From: Tenodera sinensis
Lineage: Eukaryota; Arthropoda; Insecta; Mantodea; Mantidae
Length of the DNA stretch: 64,000 nt
Direction: 5' to 3'
NCBI GenBank assembly: GCA_030765045.1
Contig: CM060961.1
Location: forward strand, 31,293,305-31,357,304
Under the pieces are notes generated by a model, which was not told where the DNA came from, did no database searches, and saw only the letters and a list, made by a program, of their open reading frames with translations. The position numbers and the translations under genes are program-made. Each line of letters opens with the position of its first letter. Within the stretch, counting starts at the first letter, position 1. This document shows positions 55,882 to 64,000 of the stretch, piece after piece.

Positions 55882-56192
55882 TCAACTAAATGAACAACAG
55901 AGGGATAAATTGTTTAAAATATTAGTCCGAAATAAAGAAGTATTCTCTGAGAAACCTGGTAAATGTAATATTTATACTCATTCGTTTGAGATGATACCCA
56001 TCAAACCTTTTACACATAAAGCGAGAGCTATCCCTAGTACAATAAGAGAAGAGGTAGATGCAGTTATAAAGTCAATGTTAGAAGATGAGGTTATTGAGAT
56101 TTCGAATTCAGAATTTGTGAATCCCCTATGTATTGTAAATAAGGCCAATGAAAGATTAAGGTGACATTAGACACGAGAAAACTAAATTATTG
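55882..56192 (+). pseudogene. RT N-terminus of copy 1, broken
   Basis: After the A-run shift the readable frame has FKILVRNKEVFSEKPGKCNI, PIKPFTHKARAIPSTIREEV and NPLCIVNKAN, the linker and first block of a gypsy RT. A lost G near 56150 gives another stop. At about 56187 the sequence leaves RT and continues in integrase. Confidence 0.85.
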
Positions 56193-56763
56193 TTCATCAT
56201 ACTTTCCATCAGGGAATCCAACAGAACGTGTCCTCCGAGATGTAGGAATTTATTTACGTGTACTTACACATCATAATCACAAGGATTGGGTGAAATATTG
56301 TCCATTGATAGAAAAGATTATCAATCATACCATTAATGTAACTACTGGGTTTGCACCAATAAAATTAATGTTAGGAATTGAACCAGAACCAATATTGATC
56401 GGGGAACCAAAAACACTGAAAATTAATGACATTCAGTTAAGTGAAGAAGAAAGAGCGAAAATTGCTTTTGAACGAATCAAGAAAAAGGCAGAGAAGCGAA
56501 AATTAAAGAAAAAGAGTAGAAAACATAAATGGGAACCTAAGATAGGAGATTGGGTACTAGTTAAAGACCATAAGTTATCAAGTGCCTTGCGAGGTAGGAA
56601 CAAAAGGATGGAATTGTTATATAAAGGTCCTGCAGAAATTATATCAAAATTTGGTTATCATACCTATGAATTAAAAGATGTTAAAAATGAAAAATGTCTG
56701 GGAAGATGGCATAAACAACTCCTTCGACCATACAAGAAACCGTGTGGTGTCTTGGAACCTTGA
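56188..56763 (+). pseudogene. Integrase C-terminal part of copy 1
   Basis: Starts abruptly at YFPSGNPTERVLRDVG (end of the integrase core, 'NP.ERV.R' with the catalytic Glu region), continues WVKYCPLIEKIINHTINVTT and GFAPIKLMLG, and ends with the C-terminal fold VLVKDHKLSSALRG, LLYKGPAEIISKFGYHTYEL. No envelope-like ORF follows in 56764-57548. That stretch contains a run of about 20 A (57174-57193) and a short purine tract GGGGG just before the 3' LTR. Confidence 0.88.
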
Positions 56764-57548
56764 TTTAATGTAAAAGAAAAATTGGAAATGTCATTTGTCT
56801 ATTGGCGCCCAATCAGCTTTGAGATAAAATGTAAATGTTAGCTTACTTGAAAATCATATATTGGTCAGGTACTTACATATTCATGAAAAATGCAGAATGT
56901 GAATTGCTATCTACTACAAAGAGCCTAAAAATATATTGTATAGAGCTCACAATAACAGCTTCAGAAAGATTGTTAAATTGTTCATCTCTGCATAGAGAGA
57001 AAACAGAATATTTACTTTGTAAACATTTGTTAAAATATTTAGATGTATAGATAGTTATCACAGCAAGACAAAGAAAGAATTTGTCTGAAGAGTGTAATGG
57101 ATTTATATAAATATATGTACATTTTAGTGCTTAAAGGATATAGTAAAGATATGTGTTACAATAACAAAAGTAAAAAAAAAAAAAAAAAAAAAATCACAGT
57201 GCAAGTGATAGTGAGAGCAAAGTGAGCAAACATGAACTAAAAGAAGGAAGTATAAAGAAAGACTCTTGAAATTTAACCTTTATATAAAAGCTTCACAGAA
57301 GAAACCATAACATATTGTAATTAGTATTTAAGGATTAATGTTAAGTCAAGTGTATAATTGTTTGTCATGTTAAAAAGATTAATGAGAAAATGTTAATAAC
57401 CAATTTCAAAACAGTGTAATTGAAAGTTGTATATAATGGGAGTGTTGCCGATTATTCAAAATACAGGAGTAATTTTTAATTTTTCTTTCGGGCAAGACAT
57501 TTACATTATTTTATTATGAAATAATAAAATAACATAAATGGGGGCATT

Positions 57549-58327
57549 TGATACCGAAATTTAGATTTCCGATCGAATGGGCTTTTGAAAAAGACACGTT
57601 TTAATTTAATTGCCGGATATGAGATTTGCGATAAATATTGAGTAATAACATAAATAGATAATATAGCAGGAAGTGTTGTAAGGTGAGCAAGATATGAGTA
57701 AATAATAGTCGTTAAATTTGTAAAATAAACGCATTATTGGTTTGAAATTAACGAGTCATGACGTCATACCACATAGTTTAAATACACGTTCGAAAGTCAG
57801 TTCTACAAACCTTAAAAGTCGCGCGAGATATCTAATAAAATATAAAGTAAACATCGTTTAATCCTAAAAAAAGTAATTATATATTTGAAATTCATAAAAG
57901 AACATGTTATAATAGAAAGGGACATTTCTAAATTGCGGGAAAAGGAAATAGCATTTTGGATACGAGGCTTTCTTGGATGACGTCATGACATTCAAATGAA
58001 CGAACGGTCTTCTTAGCGTGGGTAAGAGAGGAAGAGTCAGTACTCAACCAGAGACCAGTACGGGAGTTCGTGCTGCGCGGATGTGATTGCGATGCCTCTA
58101 CAGATACAAATATTTTCGGCATAACTCCTGAAAATATTTAAAAAAGAAAATAAACAATATAAAAAGTTGTTCTTGGGTTGTCCATTACACTTACGCAAAC
58201 CCGAGATAAAGAGATCTTATGCAGAACTAGCCGGGGCGAGCTACATCGAAGGGCAACGTCACGTCACCAACGACTTCAGCTTCAAATGGCGAGGCAATAA
58301 CTAGGACACAACGATTTTACAGCTTCA
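57549..58327 (+). repeat. 3' LTR of copy 1
   Basis: 779 bp, matching the 5' LTR with one visible difference. Followed by the TTGT TSD and the rest of the interrupted TIR element. Confidence 0.92.
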
Positions 58328-58609
58328 TTGTGTGTCGCGCTCTTGAATGGTTGAAATAAGTCAGTGGCGTACTGGCACTTTAGACACTTATAGCCGTAAT
58401 TTCGAAATTTGAACGATCAGGTCATAAGTCTCCTATCTCAAATTACTTGTTTAAGACATCTCCATATTCTCTAAAAATATGTCAGTGTAGTTCATTAACA
58501 CCCTGTATAAGATATTGCAATTTATTATTTTGATTATTTCAGAATAAAAGGAATACTAAATGAACTTAGGATTATGATTGTGAAGATGAGCTTGACAAAA
58601 GTTGCTTTA

Positions 58610-59280
58610 GAATGATTAGGTTTACCATAGCTTTAGATGAATCTTATAGTAATTTCAGAAACTTATTCACAGGCAGATTTTGGGTTCCAGGAAAGGAAAA
58701 CATAGAGAAGGTAGGATTAGCAACTGGTAGATACAACACAGCAAGTATCACAATGACTGAGTACTTTCCAAAACTCGCCAAAAAAGTAAACTAATTCAAC
58801 CGCACATGTCAGAGACAGAAAGTATAATTGTACAATGCTACCTATAGTGCATAGGAAACAATTTAGTTGTTGCTAAACCAATTGATTTCACAGACATGTT
58901 CAAATTGCTTACTGAATATGAAACACACAATTTCACAAAGAGATAATAATAATGGCGCATGAAAGGAAAACTCATGAAATAATGAATGAAGCTCACCACA
59001 GAAAAGTAATGGGCAAAACTTTCACAGAACACAGAGGAGTGGGGTGCCCAACAATATAAATAGGAATAATGTGTCTTCAAGGAATAATGACATAACAACT
59101 AGATATCAAAGTGTGATACCAAGAGCTACACATAGAATTCAGGATAGCCAACATGGGAAAAAGTATAATGCTAATCATATGAGAGAGAGAAATAGAGGCA
59201 GCCAGCTTAATCATTTAAGATTTTACACAGAATATGCACAAAGGGGAAATGGACATCCAAGAACTGAGAAAAACTGAAAG
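58610..59280 (+). pseudogene. Diverged gypsy gag relic
   Basis: Reads ESYSNFRNLFTGRFWVPGKE, NIEKVGLATGRYN, TEYFPKLAKK, aligning by eye with the capsid part of the adjacent Gag (DYRTFRNIFLTRYWGASRQA, NIRVELSNGKFN). It is much more divergent than copies 1 and 2 are from each other, so an older relative. A Asn/Arg-rich tail (SRNNDITTRYQS, MRERNRGSQLN) continues to about 59275. Confidence 0.65.
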
Positions 59281-59409
59281 TTCTGAACAAGGTACACATC
59301 AGAAACAGTAGAAAGTAGTAGAGGAACTGTTTATTCTGCATGGTCACAAACTGACAACAACTGAACTAGCACCAGTAATAGCAACTCAGCAAGTAACAAT
59401 CACATCAGT

Positions 59410-59500
59410 AGAGCAGCCACACGTAAAGCGGAAGATTCATGGTTCAAATCCCAGTTATGGTATTGAATTTTTCAGGCCTGATTCTACCTCTCAATTTTGT
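59410..59500 (+). mobile_element. Fragment of palindromic-family SINE head
   Basis: GTAGAGCAGCC, GCGGAAGATTCATGGTTCAA, ATCCCAGTTATGG and TTCTACCTCTCAA. Diverged; no tail. Confidence 0.6.
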
Positions 59501-59570
59501 TTTGTTTATAGGATTGCTCAACTTGCTGTGCATGGCACATCTGCATCACGTCCAAGAGGTTGCACTAAGG

Positions 59571-60347
59571 TGATACCGAAATTTAGATTTCCGATCGAAT
59601 GGGCTTTTGAAAAAGACACGTTTTAATTTAATTGCCGGATATGAGATTTGCGATAAATATTGAGTAATAACATAAATAGATAATATAGCAGGAAGTGTTG
59701 TAAGGTGAGCAAGATATGAGTAAATAATAGTCGTTAAATTTGTAGAATAAACGCATTATTGGTTTGAAATTAACGAGTCATGACGTCATACCACATAGTT
59801 TAAATACACGTTCGAAAGTCAGTTCTACAAACCTTAAAAGTCGCGCGAGATATCTAATAAAATATAAAGTAAACATCGTTTAATCCTAAAAAAGTAATTA
59901 TATATTTGAAATTCATAAAAGAACATGTTATAATAGAAAGGGACATTTCTAAATTGCGGGAAAAGGAAATAGCATTTTGGATACGAGGCTTTCTTGGATG
60001 ACGTCATGACATTCAAATGAACGAACGGTCTTCTTAGCGTGGGTAAGAGAGGAAGAGTCAGTACTCAACCAGAGACCAGTACGGGAGTTCGTGCTGCGCG
60101 GATGTGATTGCGATGCCTCTACAGATACAAATATTTTCGGCATAACTCCTGAAAATATTTAAAAAGATAATAAACAATATAAAAAGTTGTTCTTGGGTTG
60201 TCCATTACACTTACGCAAACCCGAGATAAAGAGATCTTATGCAGAACTAGCCGGGGCGAGCTACATCGAAGGGCAACATCACGTCACCAACGACTTCAGC
60301 TTCAAATGGCGAGGCAATAACTAGGACACAACGATAATACAGCTTCA
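59571..60347 (+). repeat. 5' LTR of gypsy copy 2
   Basis: 777 bp, TG to CA. Differs from the copy 1 LTRs at several places (for example GTAGAATAAACG, a shorter A-run, AAAGATAATAAAC, AACATCACG, ACGATAATAC). It has the same two TGACGTCA motifs. The element runs off the window. Confidence 0.92.
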
Positions 60348-60551
60348 AATTGGCATCCCAGCGTGTGGCCCCGAAAGAATGGACCAAACCCCCAAGACGA
60401 CCAGATCAGCATCGAACCAGCAGACAAGAAGGTGCCCAGCGTGTCAACATCTGTGAAACGTGTAGTGAACAAGTTTAAGTGCAGTTAAAGTGAAATAGTG
60501 AAAATATTGAAAATTTTGGTGAGTAGAAAAACACATGTAAATAGCTTAGAA

Positions 60552-62642
60552 ATGGAAGACAGTGACACTGATTTTTTAGGTTTTGAAAGTCCGGAAATTG
60601 AGAAAAGTGTAAGTAGGATGGAAGAATTTAATCGGAATGTAATTGGTAGCAGAATATGCCAAGAAGTAGAAGATCAGAACGTTAGAGAAACACCTAGAGG
60701 TAGTTCAGAAATGTTTAGTAGTAATTTAGAAAGGCCAGCATTTATGTCAGAAATAGAGAATATGTTTCAAACGATAATGAAAAAGATGAGTACAGAGTTA
60801 AGTCAAAAGATAGATGAAAATAGTAAAGAATTAAGAACAGTGGAAAAGATGAGTACAGAGTTAAGTCGAAAGATAGATGAAAATAGTAAAGAATTAAGAA
60901 CAGTGGAAAAGATGAATACAGAGTTAAGTAAAAAGATAGATGAAAATAGTAAAGAATTAAGAACAGAGTTAAGTCAAAAGATAGATGAAAATAGTAAAGA
61001 GTTAGGACAGAAAGTAGAGAAGGGACAACAGGAATTGGGAATGCAATTGGAAAATCAGAAGAGAGCTTTCGAAACCTTTAGGGAAGAAGTTAGGGAGGAA
61101 ATTAATAAAGTTAGTAGTGAAGTAAAAGAAAATAGAGAACAGGTAGAACAGGTTAAGGGAGAATTAGAGACAATAAGGCAAGAAGTAAAGAATTCTGAAA
61201 AGAAATTAGGTCAACAAGTGAGTGAAAAATTAGATAAAGAAAGGGAAAAAGTAACATATAGATTAGACAAACAAAGGGAAGAAATTAGAGAAGAGTTACA
61301 GGGGTGTAAAGTTAGAATAGAAAGATCTGATGTAGAAAATGAAAGGCAGGCTAGAAATTTGGAGGATGTTACAGACCAAATAAAAGGGGTAGTAACAGAA
61401 ATTACTCAGGTAAAAGAGGCCTTAGAAAATTTGAAATTAAATGAAAATGCATGTAATCACAACAATCTTAGTAATGAAGTTGCAAGAAACGAGGCAATAC
61501 CAGGTGTATCAGCTGACATTTCGATGCAAAATAGAGGTAACAGTAATTCCCATTCTGATCTCGGAAATAGCTCAGGGATAGGTGACAATTCAAATTTACA
61601 TTGGCCTAACCATGTCTTAAATGAAATGACACCTCCAGTTTTTGAAAATGAAGATTCAGATGATCCTAAAACCTTTTTAGAAGGGTTACAAGAGTACTTC
61701 ACGGTGAAACGTATACCAGAGGAGTACAAGATGGTGATAGTAAGAAAATGTCTAAAGGGTAATGCTGCCAATTGGCTAGGCCTTTCTATGGGTAACAATA
61801 ATGACTACAGGACCTTTAGGAACATCTTTTTAACCAGATATTGGGGAGCTAGTAGGCAGGCTAATATTAGAGTTGAATTAAGCAATGGAAAATTTAATCC
61901 TAGATTGGAGGAATCAATGGTCAACTATTTTATGAGAATAGCGAGAAAATCGAAGATGTTGGATCCTCCCTTGGATGAAAAAGATCTAATAAATATAGTT
62001 ACTCCACATTTTCCGGAAACGCTTCAACACTACCTAATCATAGCCCGACCCGATAGCATTGCAGCTATGATCGAATTATTATCAGCCTTAGAAGTCAATA
62101 AGCCAAAACACGCATTTGGAAATAAATATGAAGAAAAAAAAACTGTAAATTCTTTCGGGCAAGGGGCACAGTATTATCAGAATAGAAGTGAGATTAGGGA
62201 AAGATATAAAGGACCAATACCAAGGATGGAATCATTCCGGTGGGAAAATCAAGGTAGATATAACCAGGAAGGGCGTCACCAAAATAGAAATGGTAATCAA
62301 AGGGGAAGAAATATAAGGGTGAATTATATGAATACAAATAGATTTGATCGAGGTAGACGGGGACGTTATTTTGGACATAGTAGAAATTCAAATGATGGGT
62401 ATTGGACAAATGGAGATAATGAGTTTAGACCGAGGTCACCAAGACAGGAAGAAAGGTATTCAAATGGACGAAATTCCCCCGAAAATGCGGAAATGGTTGA
62501 GGCCATTAACACGGTCAAAAACATGGTAGGAAGTAACCCCGATTTAATGCAGGAGAACAGAAGTAACAATTCGGGAAATAGTACAGGAGCCATACCTAAA
62601 AATCAGGGAAACGCCAGACCCGGTCAAACGCGCCTTCAGTGA
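60552..62642 (+). CDS. Gag of Ty3/gypsy copy 2
   Basis: The same 696-residue protein as copy 1 from the equivalent ATG. It has a coiled coil with the 21-residue module, capsid-like domain and basic RG-rich tail. Only a handful of residues differ (for example DDPKT versus DDPKA, YEEKKT versus YEGKET, NQGN versus NQEN). The last change sits exactly in the frameshift heptamer: this copy has GGGAAAC (62606-62612), read G-GGA-AAC in the gag frame. Confidence 0.93.
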   Translation: MEDSDTDFLGFESPEIEKSVSRMEEFNRNVIGSRICQEVEDQNVRETPRGSSEMFSSNLERPAFMSEIENMFQTIMKKMSTELSQKIDENSKELRTVEKMSTELSRKIDENSKELRTVEKMNTELSKKIDENSKELRTELSQKIDENSKELGQKVEKGQQELGMQLENQKRAFETFREEVREEINKVSSEVKENREQVEQVKGELETIRQEVKNSEKKLGQQVSEKLDKEREKVTYRLDKQREEIREELQGCKVRIERSDVENERQARNLEDVTDQIKGVVTEITQVKEALENLKLNENACNHNNLSNEVARNEAIPGVSADISMQNRGNSNSHSDLGNSSGIGDNSNLHWPNHVLNEMTPPVFENEDSDDPKTFLEGLQEYFTVKRIPEEYKMVIVRKCLKGNAANWLGLSMGNNNDYRTFRNIFLTRYWGASRQANIRVELSNGKFNPRLEESMVNYFMRIARKSKMLDPPLDEKDLINIVTPHFPETLQHYLIIARPDSIAAMIELLSALEVNKPKHAFGNKYEEKKTVNSFGQGAQYYQNRSEIRERYKGPIPRMESFRWENQGRYNQEGRHQNRNGNQRGRNIRVNYMNTNRFDRGRRGRYFGHSRNSNDGYWTNGDNEFRPRSPRQEERYSNGRNSPENAEMVEAINTVKNMVGSNPDLMQENRSNNSGNSTGAIPKNQGNARPGQTRLQ

Positions 62643-64000
62643 GAACTGGGTATCCTAGTAATGATTGTGATAAGTACTCGGAAATAAATAGTCCTGGAAG
62701 GCAAATGATGATACAAAAGAAAAGAGAATGGAAAAATAGAATCGACGAAAACGAAAAAGTAGGAGATCCACCTAAAATCAAAATTGGAGTAAATGGAAAA
62801 CAATACAATGCAATTATAGATACGGGATCAAATAGCACCGTATGCTCACAAAATTTTTATGATAATTTACAAAGTAGTGGTTTTAAAGTAATGTCTTTAC
62901 CAGTTAATGGGATATATTGCTCGCTAGCTGTGGGAAAACGAAAAGAGAGAGTAAAATTTCAAGCAATGATAAATATTGAAATAAATGGGAGAATACTTGG
63001 AATTTTATTTCTGATTGTAGGAAGACTTGTGACAGATATTATAATAGGTTGTGATTGTCTTTATGCCTGGGAAGCTGTGGTGAATTTTAAAAACATGATT
63101 CTAGAAATGAAAGTTGTAGATGAGACCATTATAGTGCCTTTTGTGGAAGATAGTAGTTCAGAAACTATTGTAAGAGAAAAAGAGGAAGAAGAAATCCAAG
63201 GGGATACATTCTTTGTAGAATATGTTAAAGTAGGAGCTATGGAATTAACTGAAGTAAATGTCAAAGAGTACAGAGTCGATAATAAAGAAAATGTAGAATG
63301 GGATAAAAATGATTTCATAGACAATTTGAGGGTTTCTGATGCAACTAGGTACTATGATAGGGAGAGTAGTGAAGACTTAGAAGAATTGTTGAAAAAAAAA
63401 GTAACTCAGGCTGATCAACTAAATGAACAACAGAGGGATAAATTGTTTGAAATATTAATCCGAAATAAAGAAGTATTCTCTGAGAAACCTGGTAAATGTA
63501 ATATTTATACTCATTCGTTTGAGATGATACCCATCAAACCTTTTACACATAAAGCGAGAGCTATCCCTAGTACAATAAGAGAAGAGGTAGATGCAGTTAT
63601 AAAGTCAATGTTAGAAGATGAGGTTATTGAGATTTCGAATTCAGAGTTTGTGAATCCCCTATGTATTGTAAATAAGGCCAATGGAAAGATTAGGGTGACA
63701 TTAGACGCGAGAAAACTAAATCAACATTGTAAACCTGATAGATTTAGACCAGAAAGTGTAGAGGTAATATTGAACAAATTGCAGAAGGGCAAAATTTTTT
63801 CTACTTTAGATCTTACAGCATCTTTTTGGCAGATCCCACTTAGAGAAGATTTAAGAAAATATACAGCGTTTTTACATTCAGGAATATTATATCAGTTTCG
63901 AGTTTGCGCCTTTGGTATGAATACCAGTGGTAGTGCACTATTAAGAGCTTTGTATGAAATTTTTGGAGAAACCATAAAGAAATTTGTAGCTCAGTATGTG
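62606..64000 (+). CDS. Pol of Ty3/gypsy copy 2 (protease and RT), incomplete at window end
   Basis: The -1 frame is open from the slippery site to the last base. It holds the protease (IIDTGSNSTVCSQNF; DIIIGCDCLYAW), then a linker, then RT: EEVIEISNSEFVNPLCIVNK-type block, GKIRVTLDARKLNQHCKPDR, IFSTLDLTASFWQIPL (first catalytic Asp), LRKYTAFLHSGILYQFRVCA and FGMNTSGSALLRAL. The YVDD-type active site, RNase H and integrase should lie beyond 64000. No stop or shift was seen, so this copy may be autonomous. Confidence 0.88.

Larger units (their letters stand above)
52035..58327 (+). mobile_element. Ty3/gypsy LTR retrotransposon copy 1, deleted in pol
   Basis: LTR (52035-52813), gag, protease, RT start, integrase end, LTR (57549-58327), flanked by TTGT (52031-52034 and 58328-58331). 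The LTRs begin TG, end CA, are both 779 bp and show one visible difference (A/G at 52110 versus 57624). A primer-binding-type TGGCTTCCCAGCG begins three bases after the 5' LTR. RT, RNase H and most of integrase are missing. Young but non-autonomous. Confidence 0.93.
51107..58507. mobile_element. TIR element (about 1.1 kb net) split by an LTR retrotransposon
   Basis: ATACCGGGTGTTAATGAACT at 51107 is mirrored at 58507 (complement ATACAGGGTGTTAATGAACT), with similarity continuing inward over roughly 80-100 bp (AATTTGAGATAGG in both). Removing the 6.3-kb LTR element and its TSD leaves about 1.1 kb. A tRNA-like stretch (GCGGCTCAATTTGTAACG to GTGGGTTCGTTTCC, 51483-51540) lies inside. No transposase was recognised. 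Confidence 0.6.

Noticed and set aside
56764..57548. An envelope gene in gypsy copy 1
   Set aside because: Only short ORFs without signal peptide or transmembrane pattern are present.
52414..60143. A conserved 64-residue ORF on the - strand in all three LTRs
   Set aside because: It is conserved only because the LTRs are copies of each other; no codon-level evidence or known domain.

Overview
The window is animal nuclear DNA, almost certainly from an arthropod and probably an insect with a large, transposon-rich genome. Two host genes with GT-AG introns of up to 13 kb can be read by conserved protein sequence. They are embedded in an AT-rich background of nested Jockey-, I- and L1-like LINEs, tRNA-derived SINEs, Tc1/mariner, hAT and piggyBac elements, and Ty3/gypsy LTR retrotransposons. 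I cannot fix the species from sequence alone; a hemimetabolous insect is a reasonable guess.

Host genes. The + strand carries the last four coding exons (199-306, 429-638, 11321-11588, 11967-12082) of highwire/MYCBP2, the RING-Cys-relay ubiquitin ligase. The - strand carries four exons (46862-46589, 37857-37694, 34811-34556, 21209-20781) of a FAM161A-like centriole/cilium protein, with its 5' exons outside or unrecognised. The genes converge, with their stops about 8.7 kb apart. That gap holds a roughly 2.7 kb satellite built of CCTAG-type pentamers (13740-16430).

highwire intron (639-11320). It holds a composite SINE palindrome with a 12-bp target-site duplication (TSD), then a 7.7-kb nest bounded by 94-bp inverted repeats. 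Inside the nest are an intact 5.3-kb Jockey-type LINE (2491-7807, - strand; ORF1 and ORF2 overlap as TAATG) and a dead second Jockey RT between 246-bp direct repeats.

FAM161A introns (21210-46588). They contain RT and transposase relics, a Tc1/mariner-like element with 150-bp inverted termini and a perfect 33-bp-arm hairpin, a decayed I-type LINE with RNase H (28917-32560), and a Tc1-like element (40148-44411) interrupted by piggyBac and hAT sequence. The hAT (41719-43537, 8-bp TSD) carries an exact-length 600-bp copy of DNA that lies just outside its own right end.

Distal region (46863-64000). An internally deleted piggyBac (47859-49252, TTAA) is followed by a dispersed repeat and two copies of one Ty3/gypsy element. 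Copy 1 (52035-58327) has near-identical 779-bp LTRs and a TTGT TSD but lacks most of pol. Copy 2 (59571 to the window end) has intact gag and pol reading frames as far as seen, with a canonical GGGAAAC -1 slippery site at the gag-pol junction.

The most unusual signals are: SINE composites that share one fixed boundary and carry clean TSDs at three loci; about 50-bp micro-insertions, each with a 12-13-bp TSD, that consist of a LINE 3' hairpin with compensatory changes; and the 600-bp flank copy inside the hAT element.
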